From a bacterium (GTDB lineage Bacteria; Patescibacteriota; Minisyncoccia; Phycocordibacterales; UBA6899), in the NCBI GenBank assembly GCA_021851895.1, contig JAJZQJ010000009.1, forward strand, positions 1 through 59,560: a stretch of DNA of 59,560 nt. Direction: 5' to 3'. The notes below the pieces were generated by a model. It saw nothing but the letters and a program-made list of their open reading frames with translations. It was not told the origin of the DNA and ran no database searches. Of the stretch, positions 14,532 through 21,976 are shown one piece after another (the stretch's first letter is position 1; the number at the start of each line of letters is the position of its first letter). The translations under genes were made by a program, and so were the position numbers.

Positions 14532-14867
14532 TTAGATGTCCTTGAGATCATCTATAGTGCGAAGATTCGCTTCCATCTCTGAAAGACTTAATTCTATCGT
14601 TGGAAGCTCTGCGCTATTTGCAAGGGGAACCGCGACTGTTGCTTTGGTGGCGTCCGTTGCTTTTGTCTCTCCGTTTTGCGTTGTATTTTGCTGTGGAAGT
14701 GGTGGGACAGCTGTGCTGATGCTTGTGTCGCTGATGTACCAGATGACACCTGCAGTTACGATGACGAGAGCGAGGATGCCAAAAAGCATCGGCTTATTCT
14801 TGAGCATATCTTGCCCTTTTGGCTCATGAGCAGGAAATGGATTTTCTCCGTGTGGTGTTTGTTCCAT
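14532..14867 (-). CDS. Unknown single-pass membrane protein
   Basis: 111 residues: a short cytosolic head, one transmembrane helix (MLFGILALVIVTAGVIWYI, about 27-45), then a Thr/Pro/Ala-rich outer linker and an acidic helical tail (LPTIELSLSEMEANLRTIDDL). No family recognised. It lies 26 nt downstream of the exported protein gene at 14893 on the same strand, so the two are probably co-expressed. Confidence 0.65.
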   Translation of the reverse strand: MEQTPHGENPFPAHEPKGQDMLKNKPMLFGILALVIVTAGVIWYISDTSISTAVPPLPQQNTTQNGETKATDATKATVAVPLANSAELPTIELSLSEMEANLRTIDDLKDI

Positions 14868-14892
14868 GATAGGGAATTTAGTTCGTGAATAA

Positions 14893-15408
14893 TTATGGTT
14901 TCGCTGTCGGGGTCGTCTCCATAGGACGATTGACGGTTACCGCCTTAAGCTTTTGGATGCTTTCAATGAGCAGGTCTCTTGTCGCTCTTATCGCTGTGAT
15001 CGTCTTTGCGACACCATCACGGATGGCTGCGGTCTTTGTTTTGTCTTTAAGGTCGACGGTGTTCAGCATGTTCTCGAGGCTTGCGATGTCGCTCTTTACT
15101 TCTGCGAGTTTCGTTCGTGCGCTTCCGAGCGTTGCCTCTGCGCCAGAAACATCGCCTCCCTCCTGCTTGAATTTCGCAGATTGATCGGCAATTTTTGTAA
15201 GTGCGGTATCAAGAAGCATTTCATGATTCTTGAGCGCGAATATCACGTTTCCGATACGCTCTTTGAGTGGGTTTCCGACCGTAGTGCCTTGCGTTGTTTG
15301 CACCGTAGGTCGAGTTGGTTTTGCGGCAGCAGGACCAGTTTGTGCGAATCCTAGTGCCGGTACACTTAATGCAATGAGTGCCATTGCTGTGGTGATGTGC
15401 TTGTTCAT
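14893..15408 (-). CDS. Unknown exported helical protein
   Basis: 171 residues starting with a clear signal peptide (HITTAMALIALSVPALGFAQ, cleavage after about residue 22). A Thr/Pro-rich linker follows, then a long helical region (GNVIFALKNHEMLLDTALTKI onward) that may form a coiled coil. No family recognised. I used the ATG at 15408; an alternative GTG at 15423 is possible. The minus-strand TATAAT at 15441-15436 gives a short leader. It is divergent from nusA. Confidence 0.65.
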   Translation of the reverse strand: MNKHITTAMALIALSVPALGFAQTGPAAAKPTRPTVQTTQGTTVGNPLKERIGNVIFALKNHEMLLDTALTKIADQSAKFKQEGGDVSGAEATLGSARTKLAEVKSDIASLENMLNTVDLKDKTKTAAIRDGVAKTITAIRATRDLLIESIQKLKAVTVNRPMETTPTAKP

Positions 15409-15634
15409 AATCAATATGTTCACGGTTATGTCAATATTATAGCACTATATAGAGGAGGAGGCTTGTGTTATTTGTGTATAAGTGAGGCCAAGGTGGGGTG
15501 ACTTGCTTTTTGGGACCTACTTGCTATAGTGATACGGTAAGCGAGCTACTGTAAGGTATCTCGCCGCTTCTTTTCTTAGGCGCTTGAGCGTCCTACTGAA
15601 GCGATTAACATACAATTGAATAACAATTAAATAT

Positions 15635-16996
15635 ATGTTGGATATAAAGACAATGAAGCTTGCCATCGAGCAGCTCGAAGAAGAGAAGGGTCTTCCAAAA
15701 GGGAAGCTCATCGAAGCGATCGAGGCATCACTTGCGGCCGCATACAAAAAAGACTTCGGCAAGAAGGGTCAGATCGTTCGCGCCGTACTCGACGAAGACT
15801 CTGGTGCAGTGGAATACTCACAGGTAAAGATCGTCGTCGATGATACTATGGTGCGGCAAGTTGAAGATGGTGAGGAGTTGGGCGACGAGATTTCGCTCCC
15901 TGTCATTCCAACCCAACAAGCATCGATCGTCGTTCCTCAGGGCGAAGAAGATATGAATGGCGAGCCGATCGATCTTCGCGTGCGTTTCAACCCAGAGCAT
16001 CACATCATGATCGAGGATGCACGTCTCTTTAAGCGAGGTGCAGCCCTTGGCGAGGAGATCATCTTCCCACTCGAAATGAAAGATGATTTCGGACGCATTG
16101 CAGCACAGACTGCAAAGCAGGTCATCATCCAGAAGATTCGTGAAGCAGAGCGCGGTGCGATCCTCGAGGAATTCGCTCAGCGCGGAGACGAGGTGATCAC
16201 CGGAACCATTCAGCGTATTGAACGTGGAAATATATTTGTGGATCTTGGCCGTGCAACAGCGATCCTTGCTCATGACGACCAGATTCCCGGTGAGCGTATT
16301 CGCATTGGTGATCGCATTCGTGCATACCTGTATTCAGTAGAGGAGACACCAAGGGGAGTTTCGTTGCGTCTCTCTCGCGCACATCCATCCTTTGTTAAGG
16401 CACTTTTCGCGCTCGAAGCTCCGGAGATCGCAAATGGAGTTGTAGAGATCAAGAGCATCGCTCGCGAACCAGGTTCTCGCACAAAGATAGCGGTCACTAC
16501 CTCTGATGAGCACATCGATCCTATCGGTACGTGTGTCGGCCAGCGTGGTACTCGAGTTTCAACGATCATCAACGAGCTTGGTGGCGAGAAGATCGATATC
16601 ATTCAGTGGTCACCGAATGCGGAAGACTTCATTGCTGAAGCGCTTTCTCCTGCGCGAGTTGGAGAAGTTGTCATTGATGAAGATGCAAAGCATGCTCGCG
16701 TGCAGGTTGCCGGAGATCAACTCTCTCTCGCGATCGGTAAGAGCGGACAGAACGTACGTCTTGCAGCGCGCCTTACGGGGTACCGCATCGACATCAATTC
16801 ACATGAGTCTGAGGCGGTACTTGCAGAAGAAGACGCTCCTATGCACGCAGAGACTGCGACGACCCCAGAGGAAGAAGTTGCTGAATTCATCGCTTCCGAT
16901 GATAATGCTGAGGCTGTCGATAGTGAAGTTAGTGCAGTAGAAGAGCGCATCGACGACCGATCTGTGGTTGAAGAGAATACGAACGACGAGGCATAG
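15635..16996 (+). CDS. nusA: Transcription termination/antitermination factor NusA
   Basis: 453 residues. An N-terminal RNAP-binding domain (1-200) carries an insertion relative to short NusA proteins (about 75-135). It is followed by an S1 domain (GTIQRIERGNIFVDLGRATAILAHDDQIPGERIRIGDRIRAYL), KH1 (around VGQRGTRVSTIINELGGEKIDIIQW) and KH2 (SLAIGKSGQNVRLAARLTGYRIDI), and an acidic C-terminal tail of about 65 residues. There are no AR repeats. The start could also be the second ATG at 15653. A TATAGT near 15525-15530 implies a leader of about 100 nt with a possible hairpin. Confidence 0.95.
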   Translation: MLDIKTMKLAIEQLEEEKGLPKGKLIEAIEASLAAAYKKDFGKKGQIVRAVLDEDSGAVEYSQVKIVVDDTMVRQVEDGEELGDEISLPVIPTQQASIVVPQGEEDMNGEPIDLRVRFNPEHHIMIEDARLFKRGAALGEEIIFPLEMKDDFGRIAAQTAKQVIIQKIREAERGAILEEFAQRGDEVITGTIQRIERGNIFVDLGRATAILAHDDQIPGERIRIGDRIRAYLYSVEETPRGVSLRLSRAHPSFVKALFALEAPEIANGVVEIKSIAREPGSRTKIAVTTSDEHIDPIGTCVGQRGTRVSTIINELGGEKIDIIQWSPNAEDFIAEALSPARVGEVVIDEDAKHARVQVAGDQLSLAIGKSGQNVRLAARLTGYRIDINSHESEAVLAEEDAPMHAETATTPEEEVAEFIASDDNAEAVDSEVSAVEERIDDRSVVEENTNDEA

Positions 16997-17043
16997 AATG
17001 CTCGTTGGTCGATGAATTATTACGATAAACAATTGAGAACATT

Positions 17044-17577
17044 ATGCCGTTAAATCTTTGGCACGATATACCCCGTGGAACAGCGGAAAATCTGAACGTC
17101 ATCATCGAGATCCCGATGGGCTCTCGTGTGAAGTATGAACTCGACAAGAGTACTGGCCTCATCAAGTATGACCGCGTACTCTACTCGCCAATGCATTATC
17201 CCGCAAACTATGGTTTTGCTCCGCAGACATTGTGGGATGATGGTGATCCTCTTGATGTGCTCGTATTGGGCGCAGATGAGCTCATCCCTGGATGTCTCAT
17301 TGAGGTGCGTCCAATTGGTGTCCTCGATATGATCGATGGCGGAGATGGTGATGCAAAAGTCCTTGCTGTCCCAAGTCATGACCCTCGCTGGAATAATACG
17401 AAGAACATCGATGACGTCGAGTCACACATCCTCGAGGAGATCAAGCATTTCTTCAAGGTCTACAAGGATCTTCAGAATAAGCAGGTCTTCGTCGGTGAGT
17501 GGCGCGATCGACAAGAAGCAACGAAGGATATCGAGAAGTCATTCGAGCTCTACGAAGGGAAATATAAGAAGCAGTAG
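17044..17577 (+). CDS. ppa: Inorganic pyrophosphatase, family I
   Basis: A 177-residue cytosolic enzyme that hydrolyses PPi to drive biosynthesis. The signature DDGDPLDVLVL (Mg-binding aspartates) and EIPMGSRVKYELDK, YPANYGFAPQT and DGGDGDAKVLAV are all present; the length is normal. It follows nusA by 47 nt and is probably in the same transcript. A terminator follows. Confidence 0.97.
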   Translation: MPLNLWHDIPRGTAENLNVIIEIPMGSRVKYELDKSTGLIKYDRVLYSPMHYPANYGFAPQTLWDDGDPLDVLVLGADELIPGCLIEVRPIGVLDMIDGGDGDAKVLAVPSHDPRWNNTKNIDDVESHILEEIKHFFKVYKDLQNKQVFVGEWRDRQEATKDIEKSFELYEGKYKKQ

Positions 17578-17579
17578 AT

Positions 17580-17606
17580 AAACGACCTCATCATGAGGTC
17601 GTTTTC
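17580..17606 (+). terminator. Terminator after ppa
   Basis: AACGACCTCA/TGAGGTCGTT stem with T-run. Confidence 0.85.
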
Positions 17607-17642
17607 ATTTGCGAAATCATGCTGTGCTATAATATGTACGAT

Positions 17643-19397
17643 ATGCTCGCCGAGGAAGTAAAATTAAAGAAGTTCATCATCGATTCTGGCGTCGTTACTC
17701 GAGCCGATGTGCTTGCTGCGGAAAAGGAGGCGGAAAATAGCAACTCCACGCTTGCCGACGTGCTCGTCCGTCAGGGGAAGGCCACCGCAGATGATATGCG
17801 TCGTATGCAGGCTTATGTCCTCGGCATACCTTATGTCGATCTACGCGGGCAGAAGATCGATGCGGAGGTGCTTGCGCTCGTTCCTGAGCCGATCGCTCGC
17901 CGACATAATATCGTTGCTTTTAGACGAAGCGAACAAGGTGTGGAGGTTGCGATGCTCGACATCAATGATTTGGAGGCCATTGATTTTGTTCGTAAGAAAG
18001 TTGGAGTTCGCGTACTCACGCGACTCACTGATCGCGAATCGATGAAGTCAGTGCTTTTGCAGTATCAGAAATCACTCAAAGCAGAGTTTGGTGACATCAT
18101 TCAGCAGGAGGCGAAGGCAATGAAGGTCATCCGTGGCGAATCAGGAGATGAGCCAGCATCTGAGATGGATCTCAAGAAGCTTGCTGAGGATCTTCCTGTT
18201 GTGCGTATCGTTGATACTCTGCTGAATCATGCCATTCTTCAAGGAGCATCAGACATTCACATTGAGCCGATGGAGAATCAGTTGTTGGTGCGCTATCGCA
18301 TTGATGGTATCTTGCATGACGCCATGGTGCTTCCAAAAGATACCGCTCCAGGTATCACCGCTCGCGTGAAGGTGCTCTCGAATCTCAAGCTCGATGAGAA
18401 GCGTTTGCCGCAAGATGGACGATTCAAGATACAACTTGATGCGGAAAAGGTCTCATTCCGTGTGTCAACACTGCCAACACACTTTGGAGAGAAAACCGTT
18501 ATGCGCCTTCTGCGTGAATCTTCTGGAGGGTATACGTTGGAATCACTTGGTTTCCACGGCTATTCGCTCGAGACATTACATCAGGCGACTAAACAACACA
18601 TCGGTCTCATCCTCGTCACGGGTCCGACGGGCTCTGGTAAGACGACGACGCTTTATACGATGGTGGATATCCTCAATACTCCGGATGTGAACATCTCGAC
18701 CGTCGAGGACCCTATCGAGTATCAAATGCCACGCATCAACCAGACGCAGATCAGGCAGGATATCGGACTCACCTTTGCGGCAGGATTACGTTCGCTCTTG
18801 CGTCAGGATCCCGACATCATCATGGTCGGAGAGATCCGTGACGGTGAGACCGCCTCACTTGCGATCAACGCAGCGCTCACTGGACATCTTGTGCTTTCAA
18901 CTCTGCACACGAACTCTGCATCTGGAGCAATACCGCGCTTCATCGATATGGGTGCAGAGCCGTTTCTCATCGTGTCCACGGTGAACGTCGTGGTTGCGCA
19001 AAGACTCGTGCGCCGCCTAACGGGTGCAAAGGAGCGCTATACGATGACCCCAGAAGAGTTACGTAATCTCGCACGCGGCGTGAACATGGATCGCCTGCTC
19101 GAGTCACTGATCGAAGAGAAGGTCGTTCCCGAGGGGACGCGCTGGGAAGAAGTGCCATTCTATAAACCGAAACCTGGAGCGGACAGTGAAGATGGCTATA
19201 AAGGACGTGTCGGTATTCATGAGGTACTTAAAATGTCGACAATGCTCCGCGAGCTCGCACTCAAAAATGCTCCCGCTGAGCAGATAGAGTCGCAGGCGCG
19301 AAAAGAGGGGATGTTCACGATGCTTGAGGACGGTATATTCAAGGCTGCAATGGGACTGACCACCATCGAGGAGGTGTATAGAGTCGTTAATGAATAA
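17643..19397 (+). CDS. pilB: Type IV pilus assembly ATPase (PilB/GspE family)
   Basis: A 584-residue hexameric secretion ATPase that powers pilus extension. It has an N-terminal MshEN-type domain (FIIDSGVVTRADVLAAEKEA; YVDLRGQKIDAEVL), Walker A GPTGSGKTTTLYT (about 326-338), an Asp box and Walker B-like DPDIIMVGEIRD (about 388-399), and a HLVLSTLHTNSA His box. I chose the ATG at 17643 because TATAAT at 17628-17633 sits 9 nt before it; upstream ATGs overlap the -10. Partners PilC (24128) and the pilins (42189-46141, 59407) lie elsewhere in the window. Confidence 0.95.
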   Translation: MLAEEVKLKKFIIDSGVVTRADVLAAEKEAENSNSTLADVLVRQGKATADDMRRMQAYVLGIPYVDLRGQKIDAEVLALVPEPIARRHNIVAFRRSEQGVEVAMLDINDLEAIDFVRKKVGVRVLTRLTDRESMKSVLLQYQKSLKAEFGDIIQQEAKAMKVIRGESGDEPASEMDLKKLAEDLPVVRIVDTLLNHAILQGASDIHIEPMENQLLVRYRIDGILHDAMVLPKDTAPGITARVKVLSNLKLDEKRLPQDGRFKIQLDAEKVSFRVSTLPTHFGEKTVMRLLRESSGGYTLESLGFHGYSLETLHQATKQHIGLILVTGPTGSGKTTTLYTMVDILNTPDVNISTVEDPIEYQMPRINQTQIRQDIGLTFAAGLRSLLRQDPDIIMVGEIRDGETASLAINAALTGHLVLSTLHTNSASGAIPRFIDMGAEPFLIVSTVNVVVAQRLVRRLTGAKERYTMTPEELRNLARGVNMDRLLESLIEEKVVPEGTRWEEVPFYKPKPGADSEDGYKGRVGIHEVLKMSTMLRELALKNAPAEQIESQARKEGMFTMLEDGIFKAAMGLTTIEEVYRVVNE

Positions 19398-19431
19398 AAA
19401 AATGTAGCTCTGCTACATTTTTTTATTCATT
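19389..19431. terminator. 20-bp perfect palindromic terminator encoding both gene ends
   Basis: 19389-19408 pairs perfectly with 19412-19431. Each arm contains the last codons and stop of one of the two convergent genes (pilB ends Asn-Glu-stop; so does the TrmB gene). Confidence 0.85.
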
Positions 19432-20226
19432 CGCTGTATCAATAAATGCTGTTTCAGTTTTTGCGTGTGCATCATTCCACAGTGCATCAAAAAGTGTTTT
19501 TTGCATGCTCGCAATATGCGGGTCGACGATGAGGACGCCGACCATGGGGTCGCTCAGTGTGATATAGGAGACTTTATTGTCATAGATCTGCATGAGTGTG
19601 TGCGTGGGCGCCTCGTGCATCGGGAATAAGCGGACTTCTGTGATGTCAGAATGTCCGTATTGGAGAACAAGTGTGCGGTTCTCTGTGGTATCCGCGACAA
19701 GATTTTTTCTACGTAATTTGTAGCGCGCGCGCAGCTTCGTGAATTCTGCTGAAATATCAGGAATACTTGACGCGACCTGTTTGAGATCGATGTATGCGCG
19801 AACTTCCTCTTTTGCATCAAGCGCATCAAAAAGACAATTCTTCACTCCTTCCTTTCCTTCGAAAAATTGCACGCCAGGCTTTCCGCTGCGAATATTGAAA
19901 TCCGAGATGAGTTTCGTGACAACGCCATCGATAGCAGTTTTCGCATCCTTTGCCTGCTCTATGCGCTTCTCGCCGAGCTCTTTAAGTGTCAGTGGATGTG
20001 CTGCTTCAAAAGTAATCACCTTCCCCTTCTTTTCAATGCGTAGTACGAGGCCCAGATCGATGAGTTCGCCAAGGAAGTGATATGCGATCGTGCGCGAGAT
20101 GCCCGCAATGCGTGCCGCAGAGCTCGCGGGGAGGGCGCCGTGCTTCACGAGAATCTCATAGAGCTTCGCCGCTTGCTCGGAAATGCCTGCTTGGGTAAGG
20201 GTTTGCGTATAGATGATGTCTGCCAT
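19423..20226 (-). CDS. TrmB-family transcriptional regulator
   Basis: 267 residues. The N-terminal winged helix (SEQAAKLYEILVKHGALPASSAARIAGISRTIAYHFLGELIDLGLV, residues about 17-62) matches the TrmB HTH. A coiled linker follows, then a C-terminal effector domain with KEGVKNCLFDALDAKEEVRAYI as in TrmB proteins. TrmB proteins usually sense sugars; the ligand here is unknown. A perfect palindrome at 20257-20275 overlaps its -35 box (TTGACA, 20262-20257) and suggests autorepression. The start at 20226 lies 8 nt from a TAAAAT -10. Confidence 0.85.
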   Translation of the reverse strand: MADIIYTQTLTQAGISEQAAKLYEILVKHGALPASSAARIAGISRTIAYHFLGELIDLGLVLRIEKKGKVITFEAAHPLTLKELGEKRIEQAKDAKTAIDGVVTKLISDFNIRSGKPGVQFFEGKEGVKNCLFDALDAKEEVRAYIDLKQVASSIPDISAEFTKLRARYKLRRKNLVADTTENRTLVLQYGHSDITEVRLFPMHEAPTHTLMQIYDNKVSYITLSDPMVGVLIVDPHIASMQKTLFDALWNDAHAKTETAFIDTANE

Positions 20227-20256
20227 ATGGTCTTATTTTAGTACGTTCTTGAAATA

Positions 20257-20275
20257 TGTCAATTATAAATTGACA
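20257..20275. promoter_or_regulatory. Palindromic operator candidate of the TrmB-type gene
   Basis: TGTCAATTATAAATTGACA: 8-bp perfect arms, 3-nt centre, overlapping the -35 of the regulator. The palindrome at 7104-7119 has the same half-site TCAATT. Confidence 0.65.
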
Positions 20276-20355
20276 ATAATATGGCCTTAATCAAAATATA
20301 TTGCAAAATATAAGCATTTGCTCATACACAGAAGCAAATAAACGTAGAAAATGTA

Positions 20356-20384
20356 TTGACATAACGCTATGCACGTGGTATACT
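20356..20384 (+). promoter_or_regulatory. Strong promoter of the structured leader
   Basis: TTGACA (20356-20361), 17 bp, TATACT (20379-20384). Among the best -35/-10 matches in the window; transcription should start near 20391. Confidence 0.8.
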
Positions 20385-20390
20385 GGTCTC

Positions 20391-20975
20391 AGAAAGATAA
20401 AGAGAAAGTTCATTGAAGGCACAAGCAAACAACGTCGCTGAAGGTGTGGCGAAACAGACGCCAAGGTTACTGCAGCCTCTCCCGTAGGGAGCAAAGAGCA
20501 GCAAGAAAACCTGAGACGAAGTGGACCTTGTGTTTGCGCAAACCCCAGCTTGCATGCTTCTCCTCCGCGCAAAAGAGTTGAAGCACAAGATGAAGCCGAG
20601 TGTCCATCTTCTCCAGATGTTCCGGTAGGCAAGGGGACCCGGTCTTGAAATGAGATCCGCTTGCACTCATCACCTAGTGAATGATGGGTGCAGGAAATCT
20701 CCTTTGAAGAGAGACAAGATATTTGGGCACATATGGCATCGCTTCGGAGTGCGACTCACTCAATGGGCACGAGCCCATCTCCCTCGAGTTTCCACTCCTC
20801 CAGCGGATGCCATCTGCATCCCAAAGCTCTTATCTCGATAATGGAGAAGTTCATTGAAAATGATACAAGTCGTTCCTGACCATATACACATCATTCCACT
20901 GTGGGGCTCATGGTGTGTAGGTGGTCAGGAATGACCGCAATATCATGTTGATATTGCGCGCGCCTTGGAGGGCGT
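20391..20975 (+). ncRNA. Hairpin-rich leader or noncoding RNA of unknown type
   Basis: About 585 nt without a protein gene behind a strong promoter. Hairpins include GTTTGCGCAAAC, GCACTCATCA/TGATGGGTGC, ATGGGC(ACGA)GCCCAT, GGATGC(CATCT)GCATCC, a long TTCCTGACCA/TGGTCAGGAA stem (20872-20931) and a perfect GCAATATCA/TGATATTGC stem just before the gene at 20976. The 5' GTCTCAG can pair with CTGAGAC around 20511. A short TTG-started 24-codon frame (20415 onward) lies near the 5' end. No tmRNA, RNase P or SRP hallmark was found. It could be an independent ncRNA or a long regulatory 5' UTR. Confidence 0.5.
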
Positions 20976-21605
20976 ATGAATACACTGAATAGTTTTAAAG
21001 AACTCATGGCTGCCACGCTCGAATGTCCGCTTTCGCAAGCGGTGAGCATTGTGCGAATCGCCTTTGGAAAGGCGGAGGTTGCGCTGGAAAATCTCCGGAG
21101 ATTCGAGCCGTGTTCCTCGAAGGCGAGCTGGTACGTAGCCGACCGCCAACGGGCATACGAGGTATATGAGTGGGCGCTAGGAGAGGCGTCAAAGATTAGC
21201 GAGGCATTAAAAGAAAGGCAAAGAAAGTTTGAAAATAACAGGCTCGAGAACCTCGCCTCGAAGCTAGGCTGGGAGCCCGTCTATCAATATGATAGATGTA
21301 AGGCACTGCGAAATGGTGAGGGAATTCAGTTTAAAGTTGAGTTTCATGATGATCCAATTGTCGTTGTTGAATTATGCTATGGCAAGTGGATTGGGTCCGG
21401 CGCGGGGACAGAAGTCCTCGCGGGAACACTAAGGATTCCCGAGGGCATGCGTGCTCTTGAGGTGGTTGTGGGGCAAGGATCACATGGTGAGAGACTCCAG
21501 TTCATGGCAAACGATGCGCACGAGCTTTCCTGTTTCGTCACCAAGTCCGCTTGGGCTTGTGGTTGGGACACCTACACCTCATGGGTGCTTCACATTTTTA
21601 ATTAG
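20976..21605 (+). CDS. Unknown soluble protein
   Basis: 209 residues, not recognised. Residues 1-95 are helical and charged, probably coiled coil (ERQRKFENNRLENLASKLGW). Residues 100-209 look beta-rich (FKVEFHDDPIVVVELCYGKWIGSG; TLRIPEGMRALEVVVGQG) and end WVLHIF. GGAGGG lies 4 nt before the ATG and is itself inside a small CGCC/GGCG hairpin, so translation may be gated by the structured leader upstream. Confidence 0.6.
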   Translation: MNTLNSFKELMAATLECPLSQAVSIVRIAFGKAEVALENLRRFEPCSSKASWYVADRQRAYEVYEWALGEASKISEALKERQRKFENNRLENLASKLGWEPVYQYDRCKALRNGEGIQFKVEFHDDPIVVVELCYGKWIGSGAGTEVLAGTLRIPEGMRALEVVVGQGSHGERLQFMANDAHELSCFVTKSAWACGWDTYTSWVLHIFN

Positions 21606-21976
21606 GGGAATCTCGGAAATCCAGTGCAGCTCGTACCGGCGAGCAACAACACTACCGTGCGCTCCGGTAAGCGCACATTCACTTTTCACTAAAAGGAGGT
21701 GTTTGGGAAACTACGGTTTCCCTTCATCATTCTGTAATTCATCTTGTATGGATTCCAGATCATGAATACCCATCTTCCATAAAACAGTAAGGCGAAATAT
21801 CTTGTATATCATTCAACATATATACATTTATGACATTTGCGCATGTCGTCACTTTCTCTTCGTGAACGGTCGGTGCACAAATGGCAATTCATTGCTATTT
21901 CTGCGGCGACGTTCACGTTCGCCTTACTGTTTTGGGGAGGATTCGCAGAACGGGTATTCTGTATTATGATGAATGT
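21606..21976. other. Intergenic region, no supported gene
   Basis: Holds a GTGCGCT/AGCGCAC hairpin near 21650-21670 and AAAGGAGGTG near 21693-21702 that would lead into a frame of only 12 codons. TATTAT at 21962-21967 is the probable -10 of the next gene. Confidence 0.45.

Noticed and set aside
20391-20975. tmRNA, RNase P RNA or SRP RNA in the structured leader
   Set aside because: The short A-N-N-like frame near 20420 recalls a tmRNA tag, but there is no tRNA-like T arm (GTTCRANYC) or LAA-type tag end. The RNase P conserved segments and the SRP GGAAGGNAGCAGCC loop are also absent.
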